From JAJXXT01 sp963764465 (GTDB lineage: Bacteria; Pseudomonadota; Alphaproteobacteria; Acetobacterales; Acetobacteraceae), in contig CAVXSO010000007.1 in assembly GCA_963764465.1 (NCBI GenBank), positions 992,001 through 1,056,000 on the forward strand: 64,000 nt of DNA, in the 5' to 3' direction. The notes below the pieces were generated by a model. The model was not told the DNA's origin. It was given only the letters and a program-made list of their open reading frames with translations, and ran no database searches. This document shows, one piece after another, positions 32,713-41,794 of this stretch (position 1 is the stretch's first letter; every line of letters begins with the position of its first letter). The position numbers and the translations under genes are program-made.

Positions 32713-34551
32713 ATGAGCGTGTCGGCGGTGCCGCGGCGGGACGTGCTCGGCGCCGCGGACACCGCCATCGGCGCCACGGTGGAACTGGCGGCGGCGGCGC
32801 TGGTGATGGCCGAGATCCTGCTGCTGCTGGCCGGTGTCATCGCGCGCTACGTGTTCGACCGCCCGCTCGTCTGGTCGGACGAACTCGCCTCGATGCTGTT
32901 CCTGTGGCTCGCCATGCTGGGTGCCGCGATCGCGCTGCGCCGCGCCGAGCACATGCGCATGACCGCGCTGGTCACGCGCGCGGGAAAGCGCTGGCGCCCG
33001 CTGCTGGATGCGGCGGCGCTGGCGGCCTCGGTCCTGTTCCTCGCGCTGCTGCTGGGCCCCACGTTCGGCTACGCCAGCGAGCAGGCGGCAATCACCACGC
33101 CGGCAATGGAAATCTCCGACGCCTGGCGCGCCGCCGCCCTGCCCGCGGGGACGCTCGCCATGCTGCTGGTGGCGCTGCTGCGGCTGCTGCGGTGCGGGCG
33201 GGCGGGACTGCTGGCGGTGCTCGGCGTCGGCGCCGTGGCGGCGTGCTTCGCGCTGGCGGGGCCGGTCTTTCCCGGCCTCGGCAACTTCAACCTCCTGATC
33301 TTCTTTGTCGGCGTCGTTGCCGCCCTCGTCTTCGCCGGCGTGCCGATTGCATTCGCCTTCGGCCTCGCGGCCTTCGCCTACCTGGCGCTGGCCTCGGACA
33401 CGCCCACCGCGATCCTGGTCGGGCGCATGGACGAGGGCATGTCGAGCCTGATCCTGCTGGCCGTGCCGCTCTTCGTCTTCCTCGGCCTGCTGATCGAGAT
33501 GACCGGCATGGCACGCGCGATGGTGGCGTTCCTCGCGGGCCTGCTCGGGCATGTGCGCGGCGGCATGCATTACGTCCTGGTCGCGGGCATGTATCTCGTC
33601 TCCGGCATCTCCGGCTCCAAGGCCGCGGACATGGCGGCGATCGCCCCGGTGCTGTTCCCGGAGATGCGCGCGCGCGGCGCGGATGCCGGCGACCTCGTGG
33701 CCCTGCTCTCGGCGACGGGCGCGCAGACGGAGACAGTGCCGCCGAGCCTGGTGCTCATCACCATCGGTTCCGTCACCGGCGTTTCCATCGCCGCCCTCTT
33801 CAATGGCGGCCTGCTGCCCGGCCTGGTGGTGGCGATCCTGCTCTGCCTCGTCGTCTGGCGCCGCCGCCGCGGGGACACGCCGCTGCCGCGCACGCCGCGC
33901 GTGGAGGTGCTCCGTGCCTTCGTCGTCGCACTCCCGGCGCTGGTGCTGCCCTTCCTGATCCGCTTCACGGTGATGGACGGGATCGCCACGGCAACGGAAG
34001 TCTCGACCGTGGGCGTGGCCTACGCGACGCTGGTCGGGCTGCTGCTCTACCGCCGCTTCGACTGGCGGCGGCTGGTACCGATGCTGGTGGAGACGGCGGC
34101 CCTCTCCGGCGCCATCCTGATGATCATCGGCACCGCGACCGGCATGGCCTGGGGGCTGACGCAATCCGGTTTCTCGCAGTCGCTCGCGGCGGCGATGCGC
34201 GGGCTGCCGGGCGGGCACTACACGTTCATGGCCGCCTCGATCGTGACCTTCATCGTGCTCGGCTCGGTGCTGGAGGGTATTCCCGCCATCGTGCTGTTCG
34301 GCCCGCTGCTGTTTCCCATCGCACGCGAGGTTGGCATCCACGAGGTGCATTACGCGATGGTGGTGATCCTCTCGATGGGCATCGGCCTGTTCGCCCCGCC
34401 CTTCGGCGTCGGCTACTACACGGCCTGCGCCATCGGCCGGGTGGACCCCGACGAGGGCATGCGCGCGATGACGCCCTACATCCTCACACTTCTGGTCGGC
34501 ACGCTGCTGATTGCCTTCGTGCCATGGATCTCGACGGGATTCCTGAAATGA
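32713..34551 (+). CDS. TRAP transporter fused permease DctQM (system 1)
   Basis: This 612-aa membrane protein joins a small DctQ subunit (about residues 1-190, including VIARYVFDRPLVWSDELASMLFLW) to a 12-helix DctM subunit (about 195-612, starting FFVGVVAALVFAGVPIAFAFGLAAFAYL). It forms the Na+-driven channel of the TRAP system. The start is ATG 32713, 25 bp after dctP, rather than the further upstream in-frame codons. Its TGA overlaps the ATG of the following CoA ligase. The fused form contrasts with the split DctQ and DctM of system 2 in the same window. Confidence 0.88.
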   Translation: MSVSAVPRRDVLGAADTAIGATVELAAAALVMAEILLLLAGVIARYVFDRPLVWSDELASMLFLWLAMLGAAIALRRAEHMRMTALVTRAGKRWRPLLDAAALAASVLFLALLLGPTFGYASEQAAITTPAMEISDAWRAAALPAGTLAMLLVALLRLLRCGRAGLLAVLGVGAVAACFALAGPVFPGLGNFNLLIFFVGVVAALVFAGVPIAFAFGLAAFAYLALASDTPTAILVGRMDEGMSSLILLAVPLFVFLGLLIEMTGMARAMVAFLAGLLGHVRGGMHYVLVAGMYLVSGISGSKAADMAAIAPVLFPEMRARGADAGDLVALLSATGAQTETVPPSLVLITIGSVTGVSIAALFNGGLLPGLVVAILLCLVVWRRRRGDTPLPRTPRVEVLRAFVVALPALVLPFLIRFTVMDGIATATEVSTVGVAYATLVGLLLYRRFDWRRLVPMLVETAALSGAILMIIGTATGMAWGLTQSGFSQSLAAAMRGLPGGHYTFMAASIVTFIVLGSVLEGIPAIVLFGPLLFPIAREVGIHEVHYAMVVILSMGIGLFAPPFGVGYYTACAIGRVDPDEGMRAMTPYILTLLVGTLLIAFVPWISTGFLK

Positions 34552-36158
34552 CCACTCCACGCGGCGGCCTCGTCCCGGTCTCGAAACGGGTGATGAACCT
34601 CGCGCACATGCCGCGCGCCGCGGCGCGCCGGCACGGGGCGGAGCTGGCGCTGGTCTGGGGCGAGCGGCAATGGACCTGGTTGGAGATCGAGGCGCGCATC
34701 GCCGCTCTCGCCGTGGGTCTCACCGCGCTCGGCCTCGCCAAGGGCGATCGCGTTCTGGTGCAGTCGCGCAACTGCAACCAGATGCTGGAGGCGATGTTCG
34801 CGTGCTTCCGCATCGGCGCCGTCTACGTGCCGACCAATTTCCGCCAGACGCCGGACGAGGTCGCGGGTCTCGCGCGCACCGCGCATGTGGGCGCGATGAT
34901 CTGCCAGGCGGAGTTCGTGGGCCACGCGGCGGCGGTGCACGAGGCCGTCTCGCCGCGCGTGATGCTCGCGATCGGCGAGGCGGCGTTCGGGGAGGACGTG
35001 GATGCCGTCATCGCGCGGCATCGCGGCGCGCCGTCCCCGCTCGCGGACGTGGAATACGACGATCCCTGCTGGTTCTTCTTCACCTCCGGCACCACGGGCC
35101 GGCCCAAGGCCGCGGTGCTCACGCATGGGCAGATGGGTTTCGTCGTCACCAACCACCTCTGCGACCTGATGCCGGGGACGACACATCACGATGCCTCGCT
35201 GGTGCTGGCGCCGCTCTCGCACGGCGCCGGCGTGCATGCCCTCACCCAGGTCGCGCGCGGCGCCAGGACCGTGATGCTCGCCTCCGATCGGCTGGACGTG
35301 GAGGAGGCGTGGGAGCTGGTGGAGCGCTGGCGGATCACCAACATGTTCACCGTGCCGACCATCGTGAAGCTGCTGGTCGAGCATCCGGCGGTTGACAGGT
35401 ACGACCGATCTTCGTTGCGCTATGTCATCTATGCCGGTGCGCCGATGTACCGGGAGGACCAGAAGCGCGCGCTTGCCACGCTTGGCCACGTTCTCGTGCA
35501 GTATTTCGGCCTCGGTGAGGTCACCGGCAACATCACCGTGCTGCCGCCGGAATGGCACGAGCCGGATGACGGGCCGCATGCACGCATCGGCACTTGCGGG
35601 TTCGAGCGCACGGCGATGCAGGTCTCGATCCAGGACGATGACGGACGCGAGGTGAAGCCTGGCGAGACCGGGGAGATTTGCGTCAGCGGCCTGGCGGTCT
35701 TCGCCGGCTACTACGACAATCCCGAGGCGAACGCGAAGGCGTTCCGCGATGGCTGGTTCCGCACCGGCGATCTCGGCCACATGGACGCGGAGGGTTTCGT
35801 CTACATCACCGGCCGCGCGTCGGACATGTACATCTCCGGCGGCTCCAACATCCATCCGCGCGAGGTGGAGGAGAAGCTGCTGACGCATCCCGCCATCCTC
35901 GAATGCGCGGTGTTCGGCGTGCCGGACCCGACCTGGGGCGAGGTGGGGGTCGCGGTCTGCGTGCTGCGCGAGGGCGAGGCGCTGGATGCCGCGATGCTGC
36001 TTTCCTGGCTCGGCGACAAGATCACCCGCTACAAGCTGCCACGGCGCGTCGAGTTCTGGGAATCGCTGCCGAAATCCGCCTACGGCAAGCTGGCCAAGAA
36101 GGATATCCGCGCGGAACTGCACCGGCGCGATGCGGCAAGGGAACAGGCGCGTGCCTGA
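34548..36158 (+). CDS. Acyl-CoA synthetase (AMP-forming), TRAP-linked
   Basis: This 536-aa ANL enzyme has the P-loop FFTSGTTGRPKAAVLTH, FGLGEVTGNIT at the A5 position, the hinge block DGWFRTGDLGHMDAEGFVYITGRASDMYISGG, and C-terminal KLPRRVEFWESLPKSAYGKLAKKD with the adenylation Lys. It converts a carboxylic acid to its CoA ester. The start overlaps the DctQM stop (ATGA), so the transporter and the ligase are probably made together, and the imported acid is a likely substrate. It overlaps the following gene's GTG start by 8 bp. Confidence 0.87.
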   Translation: MTTPRGGLVPVSKRVMNLAHMPRAAARRHGAELALVWGERQWTWLEIEARIAALAVGLTALGLAKGDRVLVQSRNCNQMLEAMFACFRIGAVYVPTNFRQTPDEVAGLARTAHVGAMICQAEFVGHAAAVHEAVSPRVMLAIGEAAFGEDVDAVIARHRGAPSPLADVEYDDPCWFFFTSGTTGRPKAAVLTHGQMGFVVTNHLCDLMPGTTHHDASLVLAPLSHGAGVHALTQVARGARTVMLASDRLDVEEAWELVERWRITNMFTVPTIVKLLVEHPAVDRYDRSSLRYVIYAGAPMYREDQKRALATLGHVLVQYFGLGEVTGNITVLPPEWHEPDDGPHARIGTCGFERTAMQVSIQDDDGREVKPGETGEICVSGLAVFAGYYDNPEANAKAFRDGWFRTGDLGHMDAEGFVYITGRASDMYISGGSNIHPREVEEKLLTHPAILECAVFGVPDPTWGEVGVAVCVLREGEALDAAMLLSWLGDKITRYKLPRRVEFWESLPKSAYGKLAKKDIRAELHRRDAAREQARA

Positions 36159-36996
36159 GCGCTTCATCCGCCAGCCGGGCGCGCCCGGGGCGCGGCGCAT
36201 CGCCGCCGTGCCGGCCGGCGCCATCCCCATCGAGGCCGAGTTGCCGGCGGGCGGGTTGCTGCTCGATACGCTTGCGCAACTTGTCGCGCGTCATGGCGCG
36301 GAATCGGCCTGCCTCGCGCTGAGCGGCGGCGGGTTCGGTCCGTTCGGCTACGTCATTCCGGCGCTTTCCCCGGATGCGAGCCACGCCGCGTTCTACAGCG
36401 CGCCACGCCGCCCGCCCGGCATCACGCGGATCGAGGCGGGGGCGATCACGGTTGGCTGGCGGGACGGCAAGCCCTTCTTCCATTGCCACGCGCTTTGGAC
36501 GGAGGCCGATGGCACGCCTGGTTGCGGCCACGTGCTGCCGGAGGAGACCGTTATTGCGGCGCCGATCCGTGCCACCGGCGCCGCACTCGTCGGCGCGCGG
36601 TTCGACGCGACGCAGGACGAGGAGACCGGGTTCAAGTTGTTCTCGCCCGTCGCCACCGGCACCACGCTGCCGCCGCGCGCGATACCGGGCGTGGCGCTGC
36701 GTCTCGCGCCGAACCAGGACCTGGTGCGCACACTGGAGAAGGCCGCCGCCGAGGCACGGCTTGGCCGCGCGGCCGTGCGCGGCGGGGTCGCCAGCACCAT
36801 CGGTGCGCGCTTCGCGGATGCGCCCCCGATCCAGGGATTTGCGACCGAGCTTCTGGTCACGCATGGGATCGTGGGCGAGGCCTCCGCGCTCGACATCGCC
36901 ATCGTCGATCTCGAGGGCCATATCGGCCAGGGGCGGCTCGCCGCCGGCGACAACCCGGTGCTGATGACATTCGAAGGCTTCCTGGAAGCCATCTGA
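36151..36996 (+). CDS. PPC/DUF296-like protein, probably two-domain
   Basis: This 281-aa protein looks like two PPC (DUF296)-type domains. In the first, ESACLALSGGGFGPFGYVIPALSPDASHAAFYS (residues about 50-80) and FHCHALWTEADGTPGCGHVLPEETVI form the core. The second is near ATELLVTHGIVGEASALDIAIVDLEGHIGQGRLAAG. Single-domain bacterial PPC proteins are trimeric and of uncertain function. GTG 36151 has AAGGGAAC upstream; ATG 36130 is an alternative. It lies inside the tail of the CoA ligase gene and is followed by the peroxidase-related gene, so it is part of the TRAP-1 operon. Confidence 0.6.
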   Translation: MPERFIRQPGAPGARRIAAVPAGAIPIEAELPAGGLLLDTLAQLVARHGAESACLALSGGGFGPFGYVIPALSPDASHAAFYSAPRRPPGITRIEAGAITVGWRDGKPFFHCHALWTEADGTPGCGHVLPEETVIAAPIRATGAALVGARFDATQDEETGFKLFSPVATGTTLPPRAIPGVALRLAPNQDLVRTLEKAAAEARLGRAAVRGGVASTIGARFADAPPIQGFATELLVTHGIVGEASALDIAIVDLEGHIGQGRLAAGDNPVLMTFEGFLEAI

Positions 36997-37006
36997 GAGG
37001 GAAACG

Positions 37007-37585
37007 ATGACCGCGCCGATCAGCCGCTTTGCGGTGCCGGAACTCGGGGCCATGGAGCAGGACATCCGCGAGAAGATCCTCGCGGTGCAGGAGAAGGCGG
37101 GCTTCGTGCCCAATGTCTTCCTCGCCCTCGCGCATCGGCCGGAGGAGTTTCGCGCCTTCTTCGCCTATCACGATGCGCTGATGGAGCGCGACAGTGGCCT
37201 CACCAAGGCCGATCGCGAGATGATCGTCGTGGCCACCAGCGGCGCCAACCAGTGCCTCTACTGCGTGGTCGCGCACGGGGCGATCCTGCGCATCCGCGCC
37301 CGCGAGCCGCGCATCGCCGACCAGGTCGCGACCAACTGGCGCAAGGCCGACATCACGGACCGCCAGCGTGCGATGCTCGCCTTCGCCATGCGCGTCTCGC
37401 GCGAGGCGGAGGCGGTGAGCGACGCCGACATCGCGGCGCTGGAGGCGCACGGCTTCTCGCGGGAGGACGTGTGGGACATCGGCGCGATCGCCGCGTTCTT
37501 CGCGATGTCCAACCAACTCGCGAACCTGATGAGCCTCAGGCCGAATGATGAGTTTTACCTGATGGGGCGGCTGCCGAAGGCGTGA
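37007..37585 (+). CDS. Peroxidase-related enzyme (carboxymuconolactone decarboxylase/AhpD-like)
   Basis: This 192-aa protein has the AhpD-like redox motif Cys83-x2-Cys86-x3-His90 (NQCLYCVVAHG) and the family N-terminus PELGAMEQDIREKILAVQEKAGFVPNVF. It matches the uncharacterised peroxidase-related enzyme group. Such proteins reduce peroxides or protein disulfides. It is the last gene of the TRAP-1 operon, 10 bp after the DUF296-like gene, and is followed by a palindromic repeat that probably terminates transcription. Confidence 0.85.
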   Translation: MTAPISRFAVPELGAMEQDIREKILAVQEKAGFVPNVFLALAHRPEEFRAFFAYHDALMERDSGLTKADREMIVVATSGANQCLYCVVAHGAILRIRAREPRIADQVATNWRKADITDRQRAMLAFAMRVSREAEAVSDADIAALEAHGFSREDVWDIGAIAAFFAMSNQLANLMSLRPNDEFYLMGRLPKA

Positions 37586-37591
37586 AGCGGC

Positions 37592-37635
37592 GGGCTCTGC
37601 CCGCACCCGCCGGGGCCATTGGCCCCGGGCCCCAT
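37592..37635. repeat. Dispersed palindromic repeat, copy A
   Basis: Two nested hairpins occur here: a short GGGC/GCCC stem, then a GCCGGGGCC/GGCCCCGGGC stem. The element shares its layout and most bases with copy B at 59565-59610 (GGGCTCyGCCC, ACCCGCyGGGGCC, GGCCCCrGrCCCCAT). It lies between two convergent genes. It may act as a bidirectional terminator and as a mobile repeat of REP type. The similarity is visible directly; the function is inferred. Confidence 0.6.
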
Positions 37636-37666
37636 TAATCGGGGGCGTTGGGGCAGCGCCAATGAC

Positions 37667-39046
37667 TCACACGGGAATGGCCGCGATCGCCTTGTCCAGC
37701 GTCTCGACGATGCGGTCGCACTCGGCGCGCGTGACCACCAGCGGCGGGCAGATCGCCACCACCGTGCCCCAGCGGCTGCCGCCACCGGCGCGGCCCACGA
37801 TCACGCCCGCGGCCTTGCAGGCATCCACCACGCCCTGCATCGTCGCGTTGTCGAGCTGTTCCTTCGTGGCCTTGTCCTTCACCAGCTCCACGCCGCAGAG
37901 CAGGCCCTTGCCGCGCACGTCGCCGACGTTGCGATGCTTCAACAAGCCGCGCAGCCCGTCCATCAGGTAGGCGCCGGTCTCCGCCGCGCGTTCGGCGAGC
38001 TTCTCCTCCACCATGATCTCGATGTTGCGCTGCGCCACCGCGGCCGCGACCGGATGCCCGCCATAGGTGTTCACCTGCACCACCTGGCGGTTCAATTCCG
38101 GCTCGCCGAGGAAGCTCTCGAACACGCGGTTGCGCACCACGGTTGCCGCGATCGGCAGGTAGGCGCTGGAGATTCCCTTCGCCACCGCGATGATGTCCGG
38201 CTTCACGCCATAGTGCTGGTGCGCGAACATCCTGCCCGTGCGCCCGAAGCCGTTGATGACCTCGTCCACGTGCATCAGGATGCCATAGCGCCGGCAGATA
38301 TCCTCGACCGCCGGCAGGTATTCATCCGGCGGCACCGCGATCCCGACGCCGCTCATGATCGGCTCGACGATCACCTCGGCGACGCTCTCCGGCCCTTCGC
38401 CCTGGATCGTCGCCTCCATGTTCTTCACGCAGGCCATGCCGCAGGACGGGTAGGAGAGGCCGAACGGGCAGCGGTAGCAGGTGGGTGGCGCCACGTGCAC
38501 GAAATCGCCTGAATAGGGCTCGAACTTCGCCTTGCGCTCGCCCATGCCGCCGGCATCGAGTGTCGCCATCGTGGTGCCGTGATAGGCGTAGTAGCGGCTG
38601 ATCGTCTTGAAGCGGAACTGGCCTGGGTATTCCTGCTTGGCCCATTGCCGCGCGATCTTGATGCCGGCCTCGTTCGCCTCGGAGCCGGAATTGACGAAAT
38701 AAACGTGGTTGTCGCCACCCATCAGCGTGTTGATCGTGGCGGCGAGGTGTGCTGCCGGCTCGTTCATCGCCGTGTGCGGGAAATACGCGAGCTGCTCCAT
38801 CTGCTCGGCGGCGACCTGCGCCAGCTCGTGGCGGCCATAGCCGATGTTGACGCACCAGAGCCCGGCCATCGCGTCGAGATACTCGGTGCCATCGGCGTCG
38901 CGGATGGTGGAGCCGCCGCCACCCGCCACCACCATCTGCTTCTTCTCCAGCGCGCGATGCTGGACGATCGGGTGCAGCACATTGTCGAGATCCTGCTCGA
39001 CGATGGCGCGGCGGATCGTGGGGTCGGGGGCGTTGGTAAGCGACAT
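37667..39046 (-). CDS. Class III aminotransferase, taurine:pyruvate-aminotransferase-like
   Basis: This 459-aa PLP enzyme of subgroup II carries the Schiff-base Lys290 (AVAKGISSAYLP), the phosphate-binding FVNSGSEANEAG and the pyridine-nitrogen Asp in LMHVDEVINGFGRTG. The segment YRCPFGLSYPSCGMAC resembles taurine:pyruvate aminotransferases, but omega-amino acid or beta-alanine transaminases share the fold. It would make an aldehyde or oxo acid from an amine. The start is ATG 39046; in-frame upstream sequence is non-coding in character. The GntR gene lies upstream on the same strand. Confidence 0.83.
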   Translation of the reverse strand: MSLTNAPDPTIRRAIVEQDLDNVLHPIVQHRALEKKQMVVAGGGGSTIRDADGTEYLDAMAGLWCVNIGYGRHELAQVAAEQMEQLAYFPHTAMNEPAAHLAATINTLMGGDNHVYFVNSGSEANEAGIKIARQWAKQEYPGQFRFKTISRYYAYHGTTMATLDAGGMGERKAKFEPYSGDFVHVAPPTCYRCPFGLSYPSCGMACVKNMEATIQGEGPESVAEVIVEPIMSGVGIAVPPDEYLPAVEDICRRYGILMHVDEVINGFGRTGRMFAHQHYGVKPDIIAVAKGISSAYLPIAATVVRNRVFESFLGEPELNRQVVQVNTYGGHPVAAAVAQRNIEIMVEEKLAERAAETGAYLMDGLRGLLKHRNVGDVRGKGLLCGVELVKDKATKEQLDNATMQGVVDACKAAGVIVGRAGGGSRWGTVVAICPPLVVTRAECDRIVETLDKAIAAIPV

Positions 39047-39122
39047 GACGGCCTCGGAAAGCTGTGCGGCGCAGGCCACCACAAATTCGCGGGCCGGGCA
39101 AATCCCGGCGCGGCTGCGGCGA

Positions 39123-39857
39123 TTAGACCGCCTCACCCGAGAGCAATCGTGCCACCGTCTTTTCCGTCGCCAGCAGATGCGCGTCCATCAGCGCCGTCGC
39201 GCGCGCCGCGTCCCGCGCCAGCACCGCCTGCGCGATCGCCCGATGCTCCCCGGGAATGTCGCGCACCTCCGCCGCAGCCTCGGCGTGACGCAGCAGGCGA
39301 ACCTTGCGATAGCGTTCCGAATGGTCGCTGAGCAGGTTCCAGAACCGCAGCAGCCATGCGGAGCCGCAGGCGGCCACGAGTGCCGCATGGAAGCGCCGGT
39401 GTCGTGCTTCCCACACCGTCGCGGCGGCGCGGTCCTGCTCGCCTTCCGGCAACGCCGTGCGGGACAGCAGGTGCAGGGCCGCGACGATCTCGGCTTCCCA
39501 CGAGGCGTCGCCATGCGCGATCGCCGCCTCGAGGCAGAGCCGCTCGATGGCCCGCCGCGTCGCCATGAGGTCGGTGAGTTCCGCCACACTCGCCTCGCGC
39601 ACCCGTGAGCCGCGATGCGTTTCGAGCTCGACCAGGTTCTCCGCCGCCAGCCGCCCCACGGCCTCGCGGATCGGCGTCAGCCCCAGGCCGAAGCGCCCGT
39701 GCAGGTCCGCGGCGCGCAGCCGCTCGCCCGGCATCAGCTCGCCATGCAGGATCTCGGCGCGCAGGCGGCGATAGGCGCGTTCGGCCAGCGATCCTGTGTC
39801 GTCCTCCTGCGCGTTCGGATGCGGGGCGGTGGGAGGGGCGGCCATCACGGGCTCCAT
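39123..39857 (-). CDS. GntR-family regulator, FCD subfamily
   Basis: This 244-aa protein has an N-terminal winged helix (about residues 23-88, LAERAYRRLRAEILHGELMPGERL to GLTPIREAVGRLAAENLVE) and an all-helical FCD ligand domain (about 95-235). FCD regulators usually bind a metal and a small organic acid and control adjacent catabolic genes. It is divergent from the FAH-TRAP-2 operon, and a 12-bp palindrome lies in the 55-bp gap. Autoregulation and control of the TRAP-2 operon are likely. The aminotransferase gene follows on the same strand. Confidence 0.88.
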   Translation of the reverse strand: MEPVMAAPPTAPHPNAQEDDTGSLAERAYRRLRAEILHGELMPGERLRAADLHGRFGLGLTPIREAVGRLAAENLVELETHRGSRVREASVAELTDLMATRRAIERLCLEAAIAHGDASWEAEIVAALHLLSRTALPEGEQDRAAATVWEARHRRFHAALVAACGSAWLLRFWNLLSDHSERYRKVRLLRHAEAAAEVRDIPGEHRAIAQAVLARDAARATALMDAHLLATEKTVARLLSGEAV

Positions 39858-39869
39858 GTTGACAGGATG

Positions 39870-39881
39870 ATTTTATAAAAT
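39870..39881. promoter_or_regulatory. 12-bp palindrome, candidate GntR operator
   Basis: ATTTTATAAAAT is a perfect palindrome in the 55-bp divergent region between the FCD-type GntR gene and the FAH gene. It is strikingly A/T-rich against the background. A TTGACA hexamer lies 5 bp to its left. Position and symmetry fit an autoregulated GntR site overlapping the divergent promoters. Confidence 0.5.
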
Positions 39882-39912
39882 ACGCTGCCATCCATAACAA
39901 GCGGGGTCCAAG

Positions 39913-40815
39913 ATGCCGAGCTCCAACTGGTCGCTGGCCACCATCGCCACGCAAGACGGGCCGCTAGCCTGCGTGGAGGCGGGTGGCCGGCTCTATCGCC
40001 TTGGTGCCTCGCTGGCCCGCGCCGGCGTGCCGGGCATGACGAGCGTTGCCGCGTTGTTTTCCGATTGGGCGCGCGTCGCGGCGGCGCTGGATGCCTGGCA
40101 GCCGGATGCCGCGGACGCCGCGCCGGAGGGCGCGCGCCTCGCCCCGCTGCTCTTCCCCGGCAAGATCCTCTGTGCCGGCGCCAATTACTACGACCATTGC
40201 GCGGAGATGGGTGTCACCGACCTGCGCAAGGAAGCGCAGCGCCTGTTCTTCTTCATGAAGCCGCCGCGCAACGCCGTCGTCGGCCCCGGCGCCACCGTGC
40301 GCAAGCCGCTCGACACCAAGGCGATGGACTGGGAGGTGGAGCTTGCCGCCGTCATCGGCCGCACCGCCCGCGCTGTGTCCGTGGAGGACGCGCTCGCGCA
40401 TGTCGCCGCCTACACGGTCGCGATCGACTTCTCCGCCCGCGACCTCAACCGCGCGCCGGAGACGTTCTACAAGCTCGACTGGGTGGCCGGTAAGGCGCAC
40501 GACACGTGCTGCCCGATGGGCCCGCGCCTGGTGCCTGCCGGCGCCATCGCCAACCCGCAGGACCTGGCGCTGAAGCTCTCCGTCAACGGCACGGTGAAGC
40601 AGGACGCGCGCACCGCCGGCATGATCTTCTCGATCGCGGAACAGATCTCCACCGCGTCCCGCATCATGACGCTCGATCCCGGCGATGTGATCCTCACCGG
40701 CACGCCCGCGGGCGTTGGCGCGCCGAAGGGTACGTTCCTCTCCGTCGGCGACCGTGTGGTCGCCGAGATCGAGAAGATCGGCACGCTGGACGTCACCATC
40801 ATCGAAGGAGCCTGA
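39913..40815 (+). CDS. Fumarylacetoacetate hydrolase family protein
   Basis: This 300-aa protein has the FAH fold: FPGKILCAGANYYDHCAEMG, then the metal-binding set in DWEVELAAVIGRTAR and AIDFSARDLNRAP, and the closing block ILTGTPAGVGAPKGTFLSVGDRVVAEIEKIGTL. The family hydrolyses or decarboxylates 1,3-dicarbonyl or acylpyruvate compounds at a Mg2+ or Mn2+ centre, often in aromatic or sugar-acid catabolism. It is the first gene of the rightward TRAP-2 operon, with dctP starting 3 bp after its stop. Confidence 0.88.
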   Translation: MPSSNWSLATIATQDGPLACVEAGGRLYRLGASLARAGVPGMTSVAALFSDWARVAAALDAWQPDAADAAPEGARLAPLLFPGKILCAGANYYDHCAEMGVTDLRKEAQRLFFFMKPPRNAVVGPGATVRKPLDTKAMDWEVELAAVIGRTARAVSVEDALAHVAAYTVAIDFSARDLNRAPETFYKLDWVAGKAHDTCCPMGPRLVPAGAIANPQDLALKLSVNGTVKQDARTAGMIFSIAEQISTASRIMTLDPGDVILTGTPAGVGAPKGTFLSVGDRVVAEIEKIGTLDVTIIEGA

Positions 40816-40818
40816 ACC

Positions 40819-41790
40819 ATGCGCCGCATTCTCTGTGCCGCCGCCGCCAGCCTTCTCGTCGCCGGAGCGGCGCATGCGCAGGTGCGCCTGCGCTTCTCCA
40901 CCGCGGCGCCGCCGCCCGACTTCCTCACCAAGTCGATGGAAAGCTTCAAGACGATGGTCGACAAGGACGCGCCCGGCGCGTTCAAGATCGACATCTTCCC
41001 GGCCAGCACCTTGTTCCGGCAAGGCACCGAATTTCCGGCGATCGAGCGCGGCACGCTGGAAATGAGCACGGGCACCACATTCGAGGTGGCACAGGAAATC
41101 CCGAGCCTCGGCTTCCTCGACCGCGCGTACCTGATCCGCGACTACGCGCATCTGCGCCGCATCTTCGACGGCCCGTTCGGCAAGACGTATACCGAGACGG
41201 TTGCGAAGAAGCTCGGCATCCGCATCCTCGCCGTCGGCTATCTCGGCACGCGCGAGGTGAACCTGCGCGAGCAGCGCACGGTGACCACGCCCGCCGACCT
41301 CGAAGGCATCAAGATGCGCATGCCGGCGACGCCGGAATGGCTGCTGCTCGGCCGCACGCTCGATGTCTCGCCGGTGCCGATGGGCATGCCGGAGGTCTAC
41401 CTGGCACTCAAGACCGGCACGATCGACGGGCAGGAAAATCCGCTCACCATCACGGCCGCCGCCAAATTCTACGAGGTGACAAAGACGGTGGTCATGACCA
41501 ACCACCTGGTGCAGCCGGTGTTCTACGACATCTCGGAGAAGGTCTTCGAGCACCTGCCCAAGGCGCAGCAGGAAGTTCTGGTGCACGACGCGAAGGCGGC
41601 GATGGCGGAGAACGACAAGGCGCGGCTCGCCGACGAATCCCGCGTCGTGGCCTTGCTGAAGTCGAAGGGCCTCACCGTGCAGACCCCGGACCTGGCTCCG
41701 TTCCGCGCCAACGCCGACAAGGTCTATGCCGACTCGCCGCTGGCGAAGAAGTGGGACCAGAAGCTCATGAAGGAGGTGGAGGCGCAGTAG
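40819..41790 (+). CDS. TRAP transporter substrate-binding protein DctP (system 2)
   Basis: This 323-aa receptor has a Sec signal peptide (about 1-20, ending GAAHA). The DctP core includes LRFSTAAPPPDFLTKSMESF, the ligand-binding segment LEGIKMRMPATPEWLLLGRTL with conserved Arg, and GTIDGQENPLTITAAAKFYEV. It would capture a carboxylate for the split DctQ/DctM permease encoded next. It is clearly diverged from the system 1 receptor, so a different ligand is likely. Confidence 0.88.
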   Translation: MRRILCAAAASLLVAGAAHAQVRLRFSTAAPPPDFLTKSMESFKTMVDKDAPGAFKIDIFPASTLFRQGTEFPAIERGTLEMSTGTTFEVAQEIPSLGFLDRAYLIRDYAHLRRIFDGPFGKTYTETVAKKLGIRILAVGYLGTREVNLREQRTVTTPADLEGIKMRMPATPEWLLLGRTLDVSPVPMGMPEVYLALKTGTIDGQENPLTITAAAKFYEVTKTVVMTNHLVQPVFYDISEKVFEHLPKAQQEVLVHDAKAAMAENDKARLADESRVVALLKSKGLTVQTPDLAPFRANADKVYADSPLAKKWDQKLMKEVEAQ

Positions 41791-41794
41791 CTCC

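Noticed and set aside
32560..34560. 666-codon open frame on the minus strand
   Set aside because: It lies opposite the fused TRAP permease. Its Arg/His/Gln-rich sequence without any motif is typical of GC-rich antisense shadows.
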